DNA of 64,000 nt from UBA5189 sp040389445 (lineage in GTDB: Bacteria > Chloroflexota > Limnocylindria > Limnocylindrales > CSP1-4). Made by a program: the position numbers and the translations under genes. Each line of letters begins with the position of its first letter. Within the stretch, counting starts at the first letter, position 1. Shown here in pieces: positions 44,586 through 55,000 of the stretch. A model generated the notes under the pieces. It worked only from the letters and a program-made list of their open reading frames with translations. It was not told the origin of the DNA and searched no databases. Location of the stretch: the NCBI GenBank assembly GCA_040389445.1, contig JAZJZX010000010.1:124001-188000 (forward strand), given 5' to 3'.

Positions 44586-45036
44586 GGGGATCAGCAGCCT
44601 GAGGGGTTTTAACTGTCGTTTCTGCGTGCCACCAGTAGGCAATTACTGCGGCCATGGGCAGGCTCAATCCCACATAGGCGATCGCGCTGATGTGACTCTC
44701 GAGGCCATACCAGGCGAGGAACATACCCAAGGCGATGGTTGACGCGCCGACCGCGAGTTCGCGGCGCTTGAGATTTCGCGCCGCCGAGATGACCAGGCTG
44801 ACGAACCCCGCCGCAAGACCGCGGCCACGACAGCGTGCACAACGAAGAATCGTTCCACGCCCGGATCCTAACGCCAATGGGCTGAAGGCCGAGGTAACAT
44901 TGCGACACGACCCCGAAGCGATATGCTCGCCGCGTAATCGGGGTCGGCACACAGCCTGGACCATCCGGATTCGGCGTTTCTGGGGCGCGACCGATGATTC
45001 CCGGATGGGCTGCCCGAGTCGGCCTAGACTTACTTT
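44586..45036. other. Gap with a possible small membrane protein on the minus strand
   Basis: No firm gene. On the minus strand a frame from ATG 44962-44964 reads ILRCARCRGRGLAAGFVSLV and then two hydrophobic helices (ASTIALGMFLAWYGL, IAYVGLSLPMAAVIAYWW), ending far inside the methyltransferase gene. The hydrophobic part looks coding; the 3' end may be eroded. A 14-bp match AGGCCGAGGTAACA links 44886-44899 with 39801-39814, just inside element B's left junction. Confidence 0.35.
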
Positions 45037-45414
45037 GTGCCCTACCTCGAAACGCCCCTGCAGCTGGCAGCGTGTCTTCATGGCGAGGCCGTCATGCTCA
45101 CCAGACTCTTCACCAGTCGCGAGCGGCCGACCGTCGCGCGATTCTTCTCCGGTTTAGCCACGATGACTTGGATAGCCAGCCTCGGAAGGACTGAGCCCGG
45201 CGCCGTCCGAGCGAGCCATCTCCTCACTCTGGTTGATCCCACGGCGCCCGATGACCATCAACGCGACGACATCGGGACGATAATGGCCTGGGCAATTGCC
45301 CAGAACGATGACGGGGAGGCCCGACCTAAGACGCGCGCAGCCTGGAGAGCCCTCATCGCTGCTCTCACGCGAAGCCGGTACAAGCTGGAGTCTCGAAGGA
45401 ATCACCGATCTTGA
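45037..45414 (+). CDS. Unknown 125-residue protein, first of an overlapping pair
   Basis: GTG start; no family recognised. Opens with PYLETPLQLAACLHGEAVML and ends in a basic stretch (ALTRSRYKLESRRNHRS). Mixed helical content, no membrane segment. Its stop overlaps the TTG start of the next gene (TTGA), so the two are coupled. Codon usage is less GC-biased than in the recombinase modules, which suggests cargo of other origin. Confidence 0.5.
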   Translation: MPYLETPLQLAACLHGEAVMLTRLFTSRERPTVARFFSGLATMTWIASLGRTEPGAVRASHLLTLVDPTAPDDHQRDDIGTIMAWAIAQNDDGEARPKTRAAWRALIAALTRSRYKLESRRNHRS

Positions 45415-46331
45415 CGGCCAAGATCGCTGCGCCGAATCCAGTTACTCGGTTTGGCGATCTGCTCTATGCACACATTGGCGAGCTCCTCCGGGATGAGCCG
45501 GAATGCCGCGCCGAGGACCTCGTTGAAATTCAGACCGTGGCAGAAGCCGCAACAGACCGCTCGTCGACGATCACGGACGCGATGGCGCAAGCGAGCGAGG
45601 CCGTGAGAGACGCGGAGGCAGCATTCATCGAACTCGAGCTGATTGGGCCGAACGCTGGGCCAACACCACCGAGAGGGTCAGGCGACTGGCTCCATTTTGT
45701 AGCCAACTCCATCGCCGCGGGGATCGTCGTCCGGGATCGGCTGCCGGCTGGTCTATTCGGCCGGGCTTGGAAGAGCTTCAGTCGTTTTCTGCCCGAGGAC
45801 GAGCTCGACGGGCCAAGGTACGGTCCAATGACACCAGCCGTCAGCTCCTTCCTAAACCTGCTCGGCGACCTTGACCCGACGGCCATCGTCGCGGCGCTTG
45901 ACCCTTCGACCATGCCTGCCGTGGATACGGCCCCAATGGCCACAGTCCTCGCACAGCCATTCGCGGGCGGGCTTGTCGATGTTGCGAGGTCGCTCGGTCG
46001 ATCAGTCGCTTACAGCTCCGCTTGGCACATGGGAATCGCCCTCGGGGATATTTGGTTTCGAGAGGCGGCACGGGCGACCGTCGCGCTTCCCAGGGCCGGG
46101 TTGTTCGCTCGTCTAACTGGTGCGGCCAGCCGGGCAGAAATCGCAGCCGCATCGGAGGGTTACCGGAGAAGGATCTTGGTTCGCGCCGCGGTCGGCCGCG
46201 CAGCCGCGGCGCTCGTCGTCGCAGACACCGCGGACAACTGGCGAACCGATTTCGGTAGGTTCGAGCGGTTCTGCGATCCTGTGGCCCTCGGGGTGCCCAC
46301 GACGGATGCCTCGCAGGCCGGTTTTGGGTAG
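45411..46331 (+). CDS. Unknown 306-residue protein, second of an overlapping pair
   Basis: TTG start with GAAGGA upstream. Helical: the N-terminal 80 residues contain acidic coiled-coil-like sequence (DAMAQASEAVRDAEAAFIEL), followed by an alanine-rich region with weakly hydrophobic helices (GLVDVARSLGRSVAYSSAW, ILVRAAVGRAAAALVVADTA). No motif recognised. Works presumably with the product of 45037. About 260 bp of non-coding DNA follows before a convergent gene. Confidence 0.55.
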   Translation: MTAKIAAPNPVTRFGDLLYAHIGELLRDEPECRAEDLVEIQTVAEAATDRSSTITDAMAQASEAVRDAEAAFIELELIGPNAGPTPPRGSGDWLHFVANSIAAGIVVRDRLPAGLFGRAWKSFSRFLPEDELDGPRYGPMTPAVSSFLNLLGDLDPTAIVAALDPSTMPAVDTAPMATVLAQPFAGGLVDVARSLGRSVAYSSAWHMGIALGDIWFREAARATVALPRAGLFARLTGAASRAEIAAASEGYRRRILVRAAVGRAAAALVVADTADNWRTDFGRFERFCDPVALGVPTTDASQAGFG

Positions 46332-46592
46332 GAGTTGCCACGGTCCTGCGTCCCGGGGCACGAGGCTATCGAACTCGCTGGTCTAGCTGTGGTCACCACG
46401 GACGTTCCTGACAACGACCGAGGTTGCGTCGTGGCGGGGGAATGGCTCCCGAAGGGTTGGCCTGGATTCGAGGGTTCCAGCCCTACGCGATTCGGTTCCT
46501 CAGTCCGAGAGCCTGATCGCATCGTCCCGAAAGGACCAGCTATCGAAGCCGAGAGGGGATGATCAGAGGGATGGCCAAACGGCGACGGCCGG

Positions 46593-47630
46593 CTACTCGG
46601 CGGGGTCCCATTCGATCCCGACGAGCTCCGATAACCGCGCGGCCTGCCACAGGTACTCGGCCCGGCTGGCTCGGAACCCGATGTTCATCAGCTTTCGAAA
46701 TGTCATCGCTGACTCGTCGTTCTCCAACCCCTCTGCATGTTCGGCACGAGCCTCGGCAGCATTGGCTGCCGCTCGGCGGCACCTCGTCGCGGCGTACTTG
46801 GCGGCCCGCTCGGCAGCGGCAACTAGCCTCGGGGCTTCTTCCTCTCTCGCTGCCGCCGCGTCTGCAATGTCACGTGCGAGGACAGCCGGGTCCTCCTCGT
46901 CCTCCTCGTCCTCCGCGTCCGCCTCGTCCGCCTCGTCCTCCCCGTCCTCCTCGTCCGAAGCAAACGAGCGTGCAGCATCGGCCGCTAGGCCGGCGGTGAA
47001 CCACGCCCTCGAGTATTCAGCAGCACCGTCGCCCACATCGTCCTCGACGGTGTCATATTCGGTCGGCCCGTCCAGGGCTTCCTCGAGGGCATTCAGCGCG
47101 GTCCGGGCCGTTATCCCGTTTGTGATCGGGGCGAGTCGACGTAGCCGGTCCGCATGATGGCTCACCCCGGCCGCTTCGAAGACCACGGGGGCGTGAAGCC
47201 TGACGGCTCGGTCGATGCACTCGTACGCCCATTGCCTTATGGCGTCGTCAGTCCAATCGTCAACGAGGTTGACAGGACGTGCCCGACGGACGACCCGCCT
47301 CGTGATGTCATCGCCTAGATGATCGACCAGGCCATCAGTGACAGGTTGGCAACCGTCCGTCTCGACACGCACGAGAACGGTCCCGAAGTGCGCCCACTTG
47401 GGCAGGTCTGCGGTCGTCAGGACGAGGACGCCGTTCCCGCGAATTGAAAGGGGGCCGTCCGAGCGGGCTGATACCCAAGGTCCAGGAAGCCAATTGCCGT
47501 CCGGTGCTCGCGTTGGAAGGGTCCAGCCGAGGAGAGGGCGCCGACGGGTACGGAGCGTCCGACCGTCAGGGTAAAGAGGCTCGAAGTACGCCACGGTCAT
47601 CCGTCCTCTCGTGCCATGCCACTCGTACAC
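46593..47630 (-). CDS. Unknown protein with an extremely acidic linker
   Basis: 345 residues. The N-terminal half (1-190) is a mixed alpha/beta domain (GRMTVAYFEPLYPDGRTLR, VLVLTTADLPKWAHFGTVLV) of no known family. Between about 225 and 250 lies a run of Asp/Glu/Ala (EEDGEDEADEADAEDEEDEE) and then an alanine-rich helix (about 255-310), possibly a coiled coil. ATG at 47628-47630. The acidic stretch comes from a simple GTCCTCCTC-type DNA repeat. Acidic DNA-mimic or scaffold functions are conceivable, but nothing points to one. Confidence 0.6.
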   Translation of the reverse strand: MYEWHGTRGRMTVAYFEPLYPDGRTLRTRRRPLLGWTLPTRAPDGNWLPGPWVSARSDGPLSIRGNGVLVLTTADLPKWAHFGTVLVRVETDGCQPVTDGLVDHLGDDITRRVVRRARPVNLVDDWTDDAIRQWAYECIDRAVRLHAPVVFEAAGVSHHADRLRRLAPITNGITARTALNALEEALDGPTEYDTVEDDVGDGAAEYSRAWFTAGLAADAARSFASDEEDGEDEADEADAEDEEDEEDPAVLARDIADAAAAREEEAPRLVAAAERAAKYAATRCRRAAANAAEARAEHAEGLENDESAMTFRKLMNIGFRASRAEYLWQAARLSELVGIEWDPAE

Positions 47631-47953
47631 ACGTCACCTTAGCTGCTGCCAGAACGCCTACGCGTCCCTCGACATCGTTTGATAAGCGACAAGATGGCGG
47701 TCACGCATACCGTCTGGCGTGGCCCTCCCTCCGCGTCTCGCCGACGATCCCGACAACCGCTGGCCAGCTCGAGCGAGAGCGACGAGGGCCGATCCTCCAG
47801 GAGGCGCTCCGAAAAGACCTCGTTTCGGGGCGGACCTGCAGCCACGGAAGACGATGGCGAGGCTCGCTCATACCGGTGCGCTACCCTCTCAGGACGCATT
47901 GGGCCATCCTCGGCACGGGCCTCATGGGCTCTCGTAAGCGAGGTCGAGCCTTG
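47631..47953. other. Gene-free stretch
   Basis: About 320 bp between two minus-strand genes. Only antisense or arginine-rich shadow frames are present; I see no promoter, repeat or RNA gene here. Confidence 0.5.
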
Positions 47954-48604
47954 TTACAGGCGCTGGAGAATCTCGTCCCGCTTGGTGGACCACTCGACAT
48001 CGGTGATGAGCCCCTGATCGCGAAGGTCTTGTAGATTCCTGAGGGCGGCCGCTGCGTCAGATCCTCGGGGCCCCTGCGGTGGCAACCCGACTGGCGCGGT
48101 CGGTGTCTGCGCCGTCCGAGCCATCACCTCCGCGACGTGGTTCACGAACTCGACGGTCCTGCTGCGCTCGATGAAAGCCACCGGAAAGAGGATTGTCCCG
48201 CCCCCGCTGTTCGTGACTGCGATGCCCTGACGGAGGGAACGCGAGAGGACCGAGACGCTCACGGCCAGAAGCAGGAGCCCGAGGATCGGGGCGAAGGCAA
48301 ACGCGTAAAGGGCTACCAAGGCGCCGACCAGACCAAGGATCAAGGCGATGATCGCGAAGCGCGTGCTGGCTTCGACGCCCGCGATATTGTCGACGGGGAA
48401 ACTCTTGCGGTCGGTCCCCACCGAGATGAGGCCGAGCATCGTATTGGGGCGGGACGCATAGAGGCGCCTGTTGGTCAGCGCCAAGTCGGTATGGAGATAG
48501 AAGGCGAGCGTGCCAAGCATGAACTGCTCGCGGAGGAGGACGGTCTCCCCTGGGGCGAGTGGTGCACCGCCCGGCAGGCTGACCGGCTGCATTGTCTGGC
48601 CCAT
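47954..48604 (-). CDS. Membrane protein with PH-like region, two helices and SHOCT tail
   Basis: 216 residues from ATG 48602-48604 (GGGGGTG upstream; GTG 48611-48613 also in frame). The N-terminal part (FYLHTDLALTNRRLYASRP) fits a bacterial PH-like domain. Two adjoining hydrophobic helices (about 83-123) follow, then a second strand-rich piece. The last 30 residues, LRNLQDLRDQGLITDVEWST and KRDEILQRL, form a SHOCT motif. Such proteins are membrane-bound and of unknown role; SHOCT often mediates oligomerisation. Confidence 0.78.
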   Translation of the reverse strand: MGQTMQPVSLPGGAPLAPGETVLLREQFMLGTLAFYLHTDLALTNRRLYASRPNTMLGLISVGTDRKSFPVDNIAGVEASTRFAIIALILGLVGALVALYAFAFAPILGLLLLAVSVSVLSRSLRQGIAVTNSGGGTILFPVAFIERSRTVEFVNHVAEVMARTAQTPTAPVGLPPQGPRGSDAAAALRNLQDLRDQGLITDVEWSTKRDEILQRL

Positions 48605-48745
48605 GACCCACACCCCCAGTAAGCTACCGCTCGATCGGGCCCAGGTTGATCACCTCATGACGCCTGCTTGGCGATTTCGAGGCGACACCACACTGAAGTC
48701 CGACCGACCCCCGGCCGCCTGAGTGATACCGTGGCCGGCAACACC

Positions 48746-50005
48746 TCACGGAAGGCTCAGGCCGTCTCGCAGTTTACCGCCGCGGGCTCGGAGCGCCGCC
48801 ACTCTCGCTCGGCTGCGCTCGCCCTGGCAAGTCGTGCAGTACCGGCGGTTCCGAGTGGTTGGGACCATGGCCCCGCAACTTGGAGTCGCACAGCGTCGTG
48901 GCAGGGGTCGGTCCTCGAGCTCGCGCCAGAGGCCGGCAAGGGCTCGCCAGTAGAGGCCGAGAACGATCCCGCGGCGGACGGGCCGCGCGCCCCCGCGCTC
49001 GAGCTCGCCTTCCAAGCGAGCTTGCAAGAGCGGCTTGGCACGCTCGGCGAGTTCAGCGCTGCTCAGGGCAACCCCGAGTTTCGGCGCAGTCAACCCCTCG
49101 TAAACGTCGCACAGGCGAGCCTTCTCCCGAGGCGTTAGACCCTCGCTCTGGGCCAGCCTCACGAGGTCGGCGGCCACAACCCACCCATCAACCTGGTTGG
49201 CGATGACTCGCCAGTCCGTGACTGACTCGGTCGCGAGCGCATCGAACATCGCCGCGGCGGCAGCACTCTTCTCACCGGCAAGCTCCGGGTGACCGAGTGC
49301 TTCAGGCAGGTTGGCGAGAAGTGACCTGAACATCTCGGCCGGACCGCCAAGGTCGGCAACGGAGGGCCAGCTGACCTCTTCAAGGCCTCCAATGGCGCGC
49401 CCAAGCCACTCGAGCACGTCGAGGCCCCAGCGAAGACGCTCGACGTCGATCGGGCGCGACACCTCGGAGAGCGGGGGCATTCTTCGAAGTCCATCGCCGA
49501 AGAACGCCGCGGGATCCTGGCTCGCGCTCCCAGCGGCTGACTCGACCTCGGCCTCGGGCGCCCCACCGACCATGAGCGTCACTGCACGACGGGTCGGCTC
49601 AGACAGGTTTTGGAGTAGTTCCACGAGCGCCAGGACCACTCGGACCTCGTGAGGCGGCCTTCCGTGGCTTCCGGTCGCAAGCCAAACGCGCACGCGATCG
49701 AGATCGCCGAGCATCCCCTGGCCCAATGCGAACGTGACCTCCCGAAGGCGAGGTCCGGGTATGCCAAGGAGCGGCGCGGCGGCGAAACGGAGGGGCCCGT
49801 ACGTGGAGGCGAAGGCCGCAATCCGGTCGTCCGACGCCCGGTTCAGCTTGGCCAGCCTCCGATGGATCCCCGCTTCGCCTATCGCCGGCTCGGACCACCA
49901 GAGCGTGTTCGGTCGCGGGCGGAGACGTCCGGTCGCATCGACCTCCATTTCGACCACGAACCGTGTGAACAACGTCCTTGTAACCATCGTTCGCTCCTGA
50001 AACAC
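48746..50005 (-). CDS. Protein with C-terminal zinc finger, element B counterpart of 34509
   Basis: 419 residues. Helical body, then LGLYWRALAGLWRELEDRPL and a CGNR-like zinc finger: CATPSCG, then NRRYCTTCQGERSRARVAAL. Same plan and same place as the 347-residue protein of element A: minus strand, divergent from the replication genes. Family members carry a zinc finger with DNA- or RNA-binding potential. ATG 50003-50005 (MFQERTMVTRTLFT), with an internal ATG six codons later. Function unknown. Confidence 0.7.
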   Translation of the reverse strand: MFQERTMVTRTLFTRFVVEMEVDATGRLRPRPNTLWWSEPAIGEAGIHRRLAKLNRASDDRIAAFASTYGPLRFAAAPLLGIPGPRLREVTFALGQGMLGDLDRVRVWLATGSHGRPPHEVRVVLALVELLQNLSEPTRRAVTLMVGGAPEAEVESAAGSASQDPAAFFGDGLRRMPPLSEVSRPIDVERLRWGLDVLEWLGRAIGGLEEVSWPSVADLGGPAEMFRSLLANLPEALGHPELAGEKSAAAAAMFDALATESVTDWRVIANQVDGWVVAADLVRLAQSEGLTPREKARLCDVYEGLTAPKLGVALSSAELAERAKPLLQARLEGELERGGARPVRRGIVLGLYWRALAGLWRELEDRPLPRRCATPSCGAMVPTTRNRRYCTTCQGERSRARVAALRARGGKLRDGLSLP

Positions 50006-50064
50006 GATTAGTAGCGCGAGTGAGCACCGGCCGGAGGGGTCGGTCGGAGTCTTCTACACGCGCC

Positions 50065-50310
50065 ATGAGCGCCAAGACAACTACCGACCCGACCACCGAT
50101 ACGCCCTCGATAGCACCAGCGCGTGACAGGTTGGCTGTCACAGCTGAGCAGGCACCTCTGCCCCGGTGGCGGGTGTGCCGGCGCTGCGGGCACCTGTGGC
50201 GCAGTCGTTCACGCGGCTTGCGATTCCGGTGCCGAGCCTGCGAGGAGCGTGCCCGGGCATCTGCTCGGGCGGCGAGCCTCGATGCCCGGACGGCCGGTGG
50301 CCAGCCGTGA
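50065..50310 (+). CDS. Small zinc-ribbon protein 1 upstream of Rep
   Basis: 81 residues from ATG 50065 (the frame is open to 50020). Contains CRRCGHLWRSRSRGLRFRCR and ACEER, a two-knuckle zinc ribbon similar to those of rubredoxin-like or transcription-factor ribbons. Stop overlaps the next start (GTGA). Likely DNA-binding accessory of the replication module; no closer family known. Confidence 0.6.
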   Translation: MSAKTTTDPTTDTPSIAPARDRLAVTAEQAPLPRWRVCRRCGHLWRSRSRGLRFRCRACEERARASARAASLDARTAGGQP

Positions 50311-50543
50311 ACGAGCGCCGCTGTCTAACTTGTGGCGAGCCGCTCCGGCCATGGCTGCGCGCCGATGCGCGCACCTGTGGTGATCGCTGTCGCCAACGTC
50401 TGAGCAGGACGAACCGAGCCGGCCTCGTCTCAGGTCACGGCTTCGCGGGCCGGGAAGGGCCCCTGGAGGCGGGACAGCGTCGGATCGAGTGTCGTGGCAC
50501 CACCTCACTCCCGAGTGACGCGCTGCGGGGCGAGAAGCCGTGA
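50307..50543 (+). CDS. Small zinc-finger protein 2 upstream of Rep
   Basis: 78 residues, GTG start in a GTGA overlap, ending in another GTGA overlap with rep. The first half has CLTCGEPLRPWLRADARTCG and DRCRQRLSR, a CxxC...CxxxC finger. The remainder is low in secondary structure. Three genes in a row joined by four-base overlaps indicate one replication operon (50065 to 51874). Confidence 0.6.
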   Translation: MNERRCLTCGEPLRPWLRADARTCGDRCRQRLSRTNRAGLVSGHGFAGREGPLEAGQRRIECRGTTSLPSDALRGEKP

Positions 50544-51874
50544 CACACATCGAACCCACGGGGGGCGCGACGGATCGATCGACGGCAGCGGTCATGGTCG
50601 CGCGATCTACTTCTCTTGATACAGGTAAACAATTCGACAATGAATGGCCCCGCATGGGGGCATACCGGACGGCCAAGTCTGGGCCTGAGCGGGTCGCTCG
50701 GGACCTCGAGCGACTCCTGCGCAACGACGCCTCCAAGGGCTCTCTCGGTGAGACGATCGCCACGGCCGCCGCGGCGGTCAGTCGTGTTGACCCGGAGGGA
50801 GCCGCGCTCCTGTCCGCGATGGCCGAGGGCCTCCGCGAGTGTCGACGTGGCCGCGCCTTCCGGGACGCCCTCTGCGGCAACTACACCGTCTTCGCAAAGA
50901 GCTGTGGCGTGCGCCTCTGCCCCGACTGCGAACGCGCCCGGTCGGGCCGGCTGGTCGCCCGCTTGAGTGAGCTCGTCGACGACATGGACCGGGCGGTCTT
51001 CTGGACCCTCACGATCCCGAACGTGCCACGGGGCGCGCTCTCGGACTCGATCGACGTGCTCCAGGATGCGTTCCGCGCTATTCGCCGGCGGGCGCCCTTC
51101 GTCGGGGGCGCCTGCCCTAGTCACGGCTGCAACCACCCGCGGCGACATCGGCCCGAGCTGATGGCCGAGTGCCGCTGCGGTGCCTGCATCAGCTGCCAAA
51201 CTTGTGTCCATCGCTCGGTCGCCGGTGGCGTCTACTCGATCGAAGTCACCTGGCGTCCGGAGCGTGGCGAATGGCATCCCCACCTGCACGCGCTCATGGA
51301 CGCGCCGTATATCACCTGGGCCCATATGCGTGACCTCTGGCGGGCGGCGACGTGTGACGCGATCCGGCGCGCCGAGCGGCGGGCGGCCGGCCTCGGGGGG
51401 CGGGTCCCCCACTGTGCACATCCGGCCGACGACAAGGGCGTTGCGAGCGGTGGCTGCCGCGGCGCGTCCGTGGTCTGGGTTGAGGCGGTCACAGGCGAGG
51501 GCGAGGAGCGACGCCGGGCGATCCGCGAGACACTCAAGTACGTCAGCAAGGGCCTCCTGCGGCGCGACGGAACGATCGAGCCATCGGCTGGGCCGGACGA
51601 GCTCGCCGAGCTCCTCCTCGCGATCCACCGTCGCCGGCTGGTTGCCGGATGGGGATCGTTCCGCCATGTCAAGGACGACATCGATCCCCCACTCGATCCG
51701 GACTTGTACCTTGTCGGCCCCGACGTGCTGCCGTCGTTGGCGGGGCTCCCTCGTCGCTGCCCCCAGTGTGGAGCCGAGGCGATCTGGGAGCCGCCGGTGG
51801 AGGTACCGCGCCGGTTGTGCCGGCCACTCGGCAACGGGCTGCTGAGCTGGCGCCCGCCGCCCCATGTCCACTGA
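50540..51874 (+). CDS. Rolling-circle replication initiator (HUH endonuclease Rep)
   Basis: 444 residues, GTG start. HUH motifs are clear: motif 1 VFWTLTIPNVPRG near 153, motif 2 EWHPHLHALMD (His-x-His) near 250, and motif 3 RETLKYVSKG (catalytic Tyr with Lys) near 330. Cysteine pairs (LCPDCERARSG; ECRCGACISCQTC; RCPQCG) add zinc sites, as in Rep_1-type proteins. The enzyme nicks the origin strand and stays bound through tyrosine. Its presence means element B can replicate as a circle after excision. It overlaps the methyltransferase gene by 11 bases. Confidence 0.92.
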   Translation: MTHIEPTGGATDRSTAAVMVARSTSLDTGKQFDNEWPRMGAYRTAKSGPERVARDLERLLRNDASKGSLGETIATAAAAVSRVDPEGAALLSAMAEGLRECRRGRAFRDALCGNYTVFAKSCGVRLCPDCERARSGRLVARLSELVDDMDRAVFWTLTIPNVPRGALSDSIDVLQDAFRAIRRRAPFVGGACPSHGCNHPRRHRPELMAECRCGACISCQTCVHRSVAGGVYSIEVTWRPERGEWHPHLHALMDAPYITWAHMRDLWRAATCDAIRRAERRAAGLGGRVPHCAHPADDKGVASGGCRGASVVWVEAVTGEGEERRRAIRETLKYVSKGLLRRDGTIEPSAGPDELAELLLAIHRRRLVAGWGSFRHVKDDIDPPLDPDLYLVGPDVLPSLAGLPRRCPQCGAEAIWEPPVEVPRRLCRPLGNGLLSWRPPPHVH

Positions 51875-52703
51875 GCGTCGGGCCGGCTCAGTCCGGCCAG
51901 GGTCAACGACTGCGCGCCACCCGGCGCCGACTCGGGGCGCCCGGAACGTCCCCTCCGCCCCGGACCGGATCCGGATCTACCGGACCTCGGCCGAGGCACT
52001 CCTCCGGGCCCTGCCGGATGGCTCGATCGATGTGTTGGTCACGGACCCACCGTACACCACGGTCGAACGTCGGGCCGGCAGTGGTCATCTCCGGGACTGG
52101 TTCCGGGGCGGGATGAGCTGGACCGAAATCGGCAAGGTTCTGGCCCTCGGCCGCCGGAAGCTCCGGGCATCAGGAGTCGCCTTGGTCATGACCAATGGCG
52201 CCGGCCTTCGGGAGGCCATTACTGCGATGCAGCGGGCGGGCTTCTCGGACCTCCGGACGATCACCTGGGATCGTCGCTGGCCGGGGCTCGGAGGCGGACT
52301 CCGGCACCAGACGGAGTTCATCCTCCTGGCTCGTCTCGCTGGTCGGCGGCGACTGACCGGGACCGACCTTGTGTCTGTTTCGGCGGTCGGTCCGGGGACC
52401 GCGGATCACTACCCGACCGAGAAGCCCGAGGGCCTCGGGAGGATCCTCGCCCGGATGACCGGGGTTGGCCCGGGCCAGCTGGTGGTCGATCCGTTCTGTG
52501 GATCGGGGGCCCTGCTCGTCGGAGCCGCCGAACGGGGCGCGACGGTCGTCGGCGGCGACATCTCGGCGCGCGCGGTCCGGCGTGCCACGGCGCGGCTCCG
52601 GGAGCCCGTCCGGGGTGGCCCCCGGGCCGCGCCAACTGGCCGCCCTTCGGCAGCTCCCACAAAGAGGCGCCGGGCTCCCGGCCGCCGGGCGGGCCCGCGA
52701 TGA
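51864..52703 (+). CDS. Orphan DNA N6-adenine methyltransferase
   Basis: 279 residues. Beta-class order: motif IV VLVTDPPYTT near 58, later the AdoMet motif VVDPFCGSGALLVGAAERGA near 212. PTEKPEGLGRILARM precedes it, as is usual for this family. The C terminus is a proline/arginine-rich tail. No endonuclease adjoins it, so it is probably an element-borne orphan enzyme that protects the element or marks its own DNA. Starts 11 bases before the rep stop and overlaps the next small frame (ATGA). Confidence 0.9.
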   Translation: MSTERRAGSVRPGSTTARHPAPTRGARNVPSAPDRIRIYRTSAEALLRALPDGSIDVLVTDPPYTTVERRAGSGHLRDWFRGGMSWTEIGKVLALGRRKLRASGVALVMTNGAGLREAITAMQRAGFSDLRTITWDRRWPGLGGGLRHQTEFILLARLAGRRRLTGTDLVSVSAVGPGTADHYPTEKPEGLGRILARMTGVGPGQLVVDPFCGSGALLVGAAERGATVVGGDISARAVRRATARLREPVRGGPRAAPTGRPSAAPTKRRRAPGRRAGPR

Positions 52704-53032
52704 GGCCTCGGCTCGGCCCGCGATCCGGCGACCGCCGGCCCTCGGTCCCCGGGCTTGCCGGGGACCCGCTCGTATGGGCCCTGGTCGCCTGTATCCGCGC
52801 AGCCCACGAACGGCGCCACACCGATGGCTTCCGGGACACCGGAGCGGACGTGAGCGCGGGTCGTGCCGGGCCCACGGGGGCGGCAGGGCCAGCCCGCCCG
52901 GGCCGCGCGGGAGGAACAGGACGCGCTGAAACCCCCGGCCACCTTCGGGAAGCCCGGCACGGCAAGCCCCGGTCGGCGGGGACTCGGCGGCCGCTACCGG
53001 TCCCGGTGGGTTGGACTGATCGGCGCGCGTGA
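52700..53032 (+). CDS. Doubtful 110-residue Arg/Pro/Gly-rich frame
   Basis: ATG in an ATGA overlap with the methyltransferase stop, ending four bases before the recombinase start, so spacing favours a gene. A short hydrophobic-helical part (LVWALVACIRAAHERRHTDG) is followed by low-complexity GPAGPARPG sequence of the kind random GC-rich DNA gives. Hypothetical. Confidence 0.35.
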   Translation: MRPRLGPRSGDRRPSVPGLAGDPLVWALVACIRAAHERRHTDGFRDTGADVSAGRAGPTGAAGPARPGRAGGTGRAETPGHLREARHGKPRSAGTRRPLPVPVGWTDRRA

Positions 53033-53035
53033 GGT

Positions 53036-55000
<1,965 letters not shown>

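Noticed and set aside
52700..53032. Firm gene between methyltransferase and recombinase
   Set aside because: Spacing is good but the sequence is low complexity; kept only as a doubtful feature.
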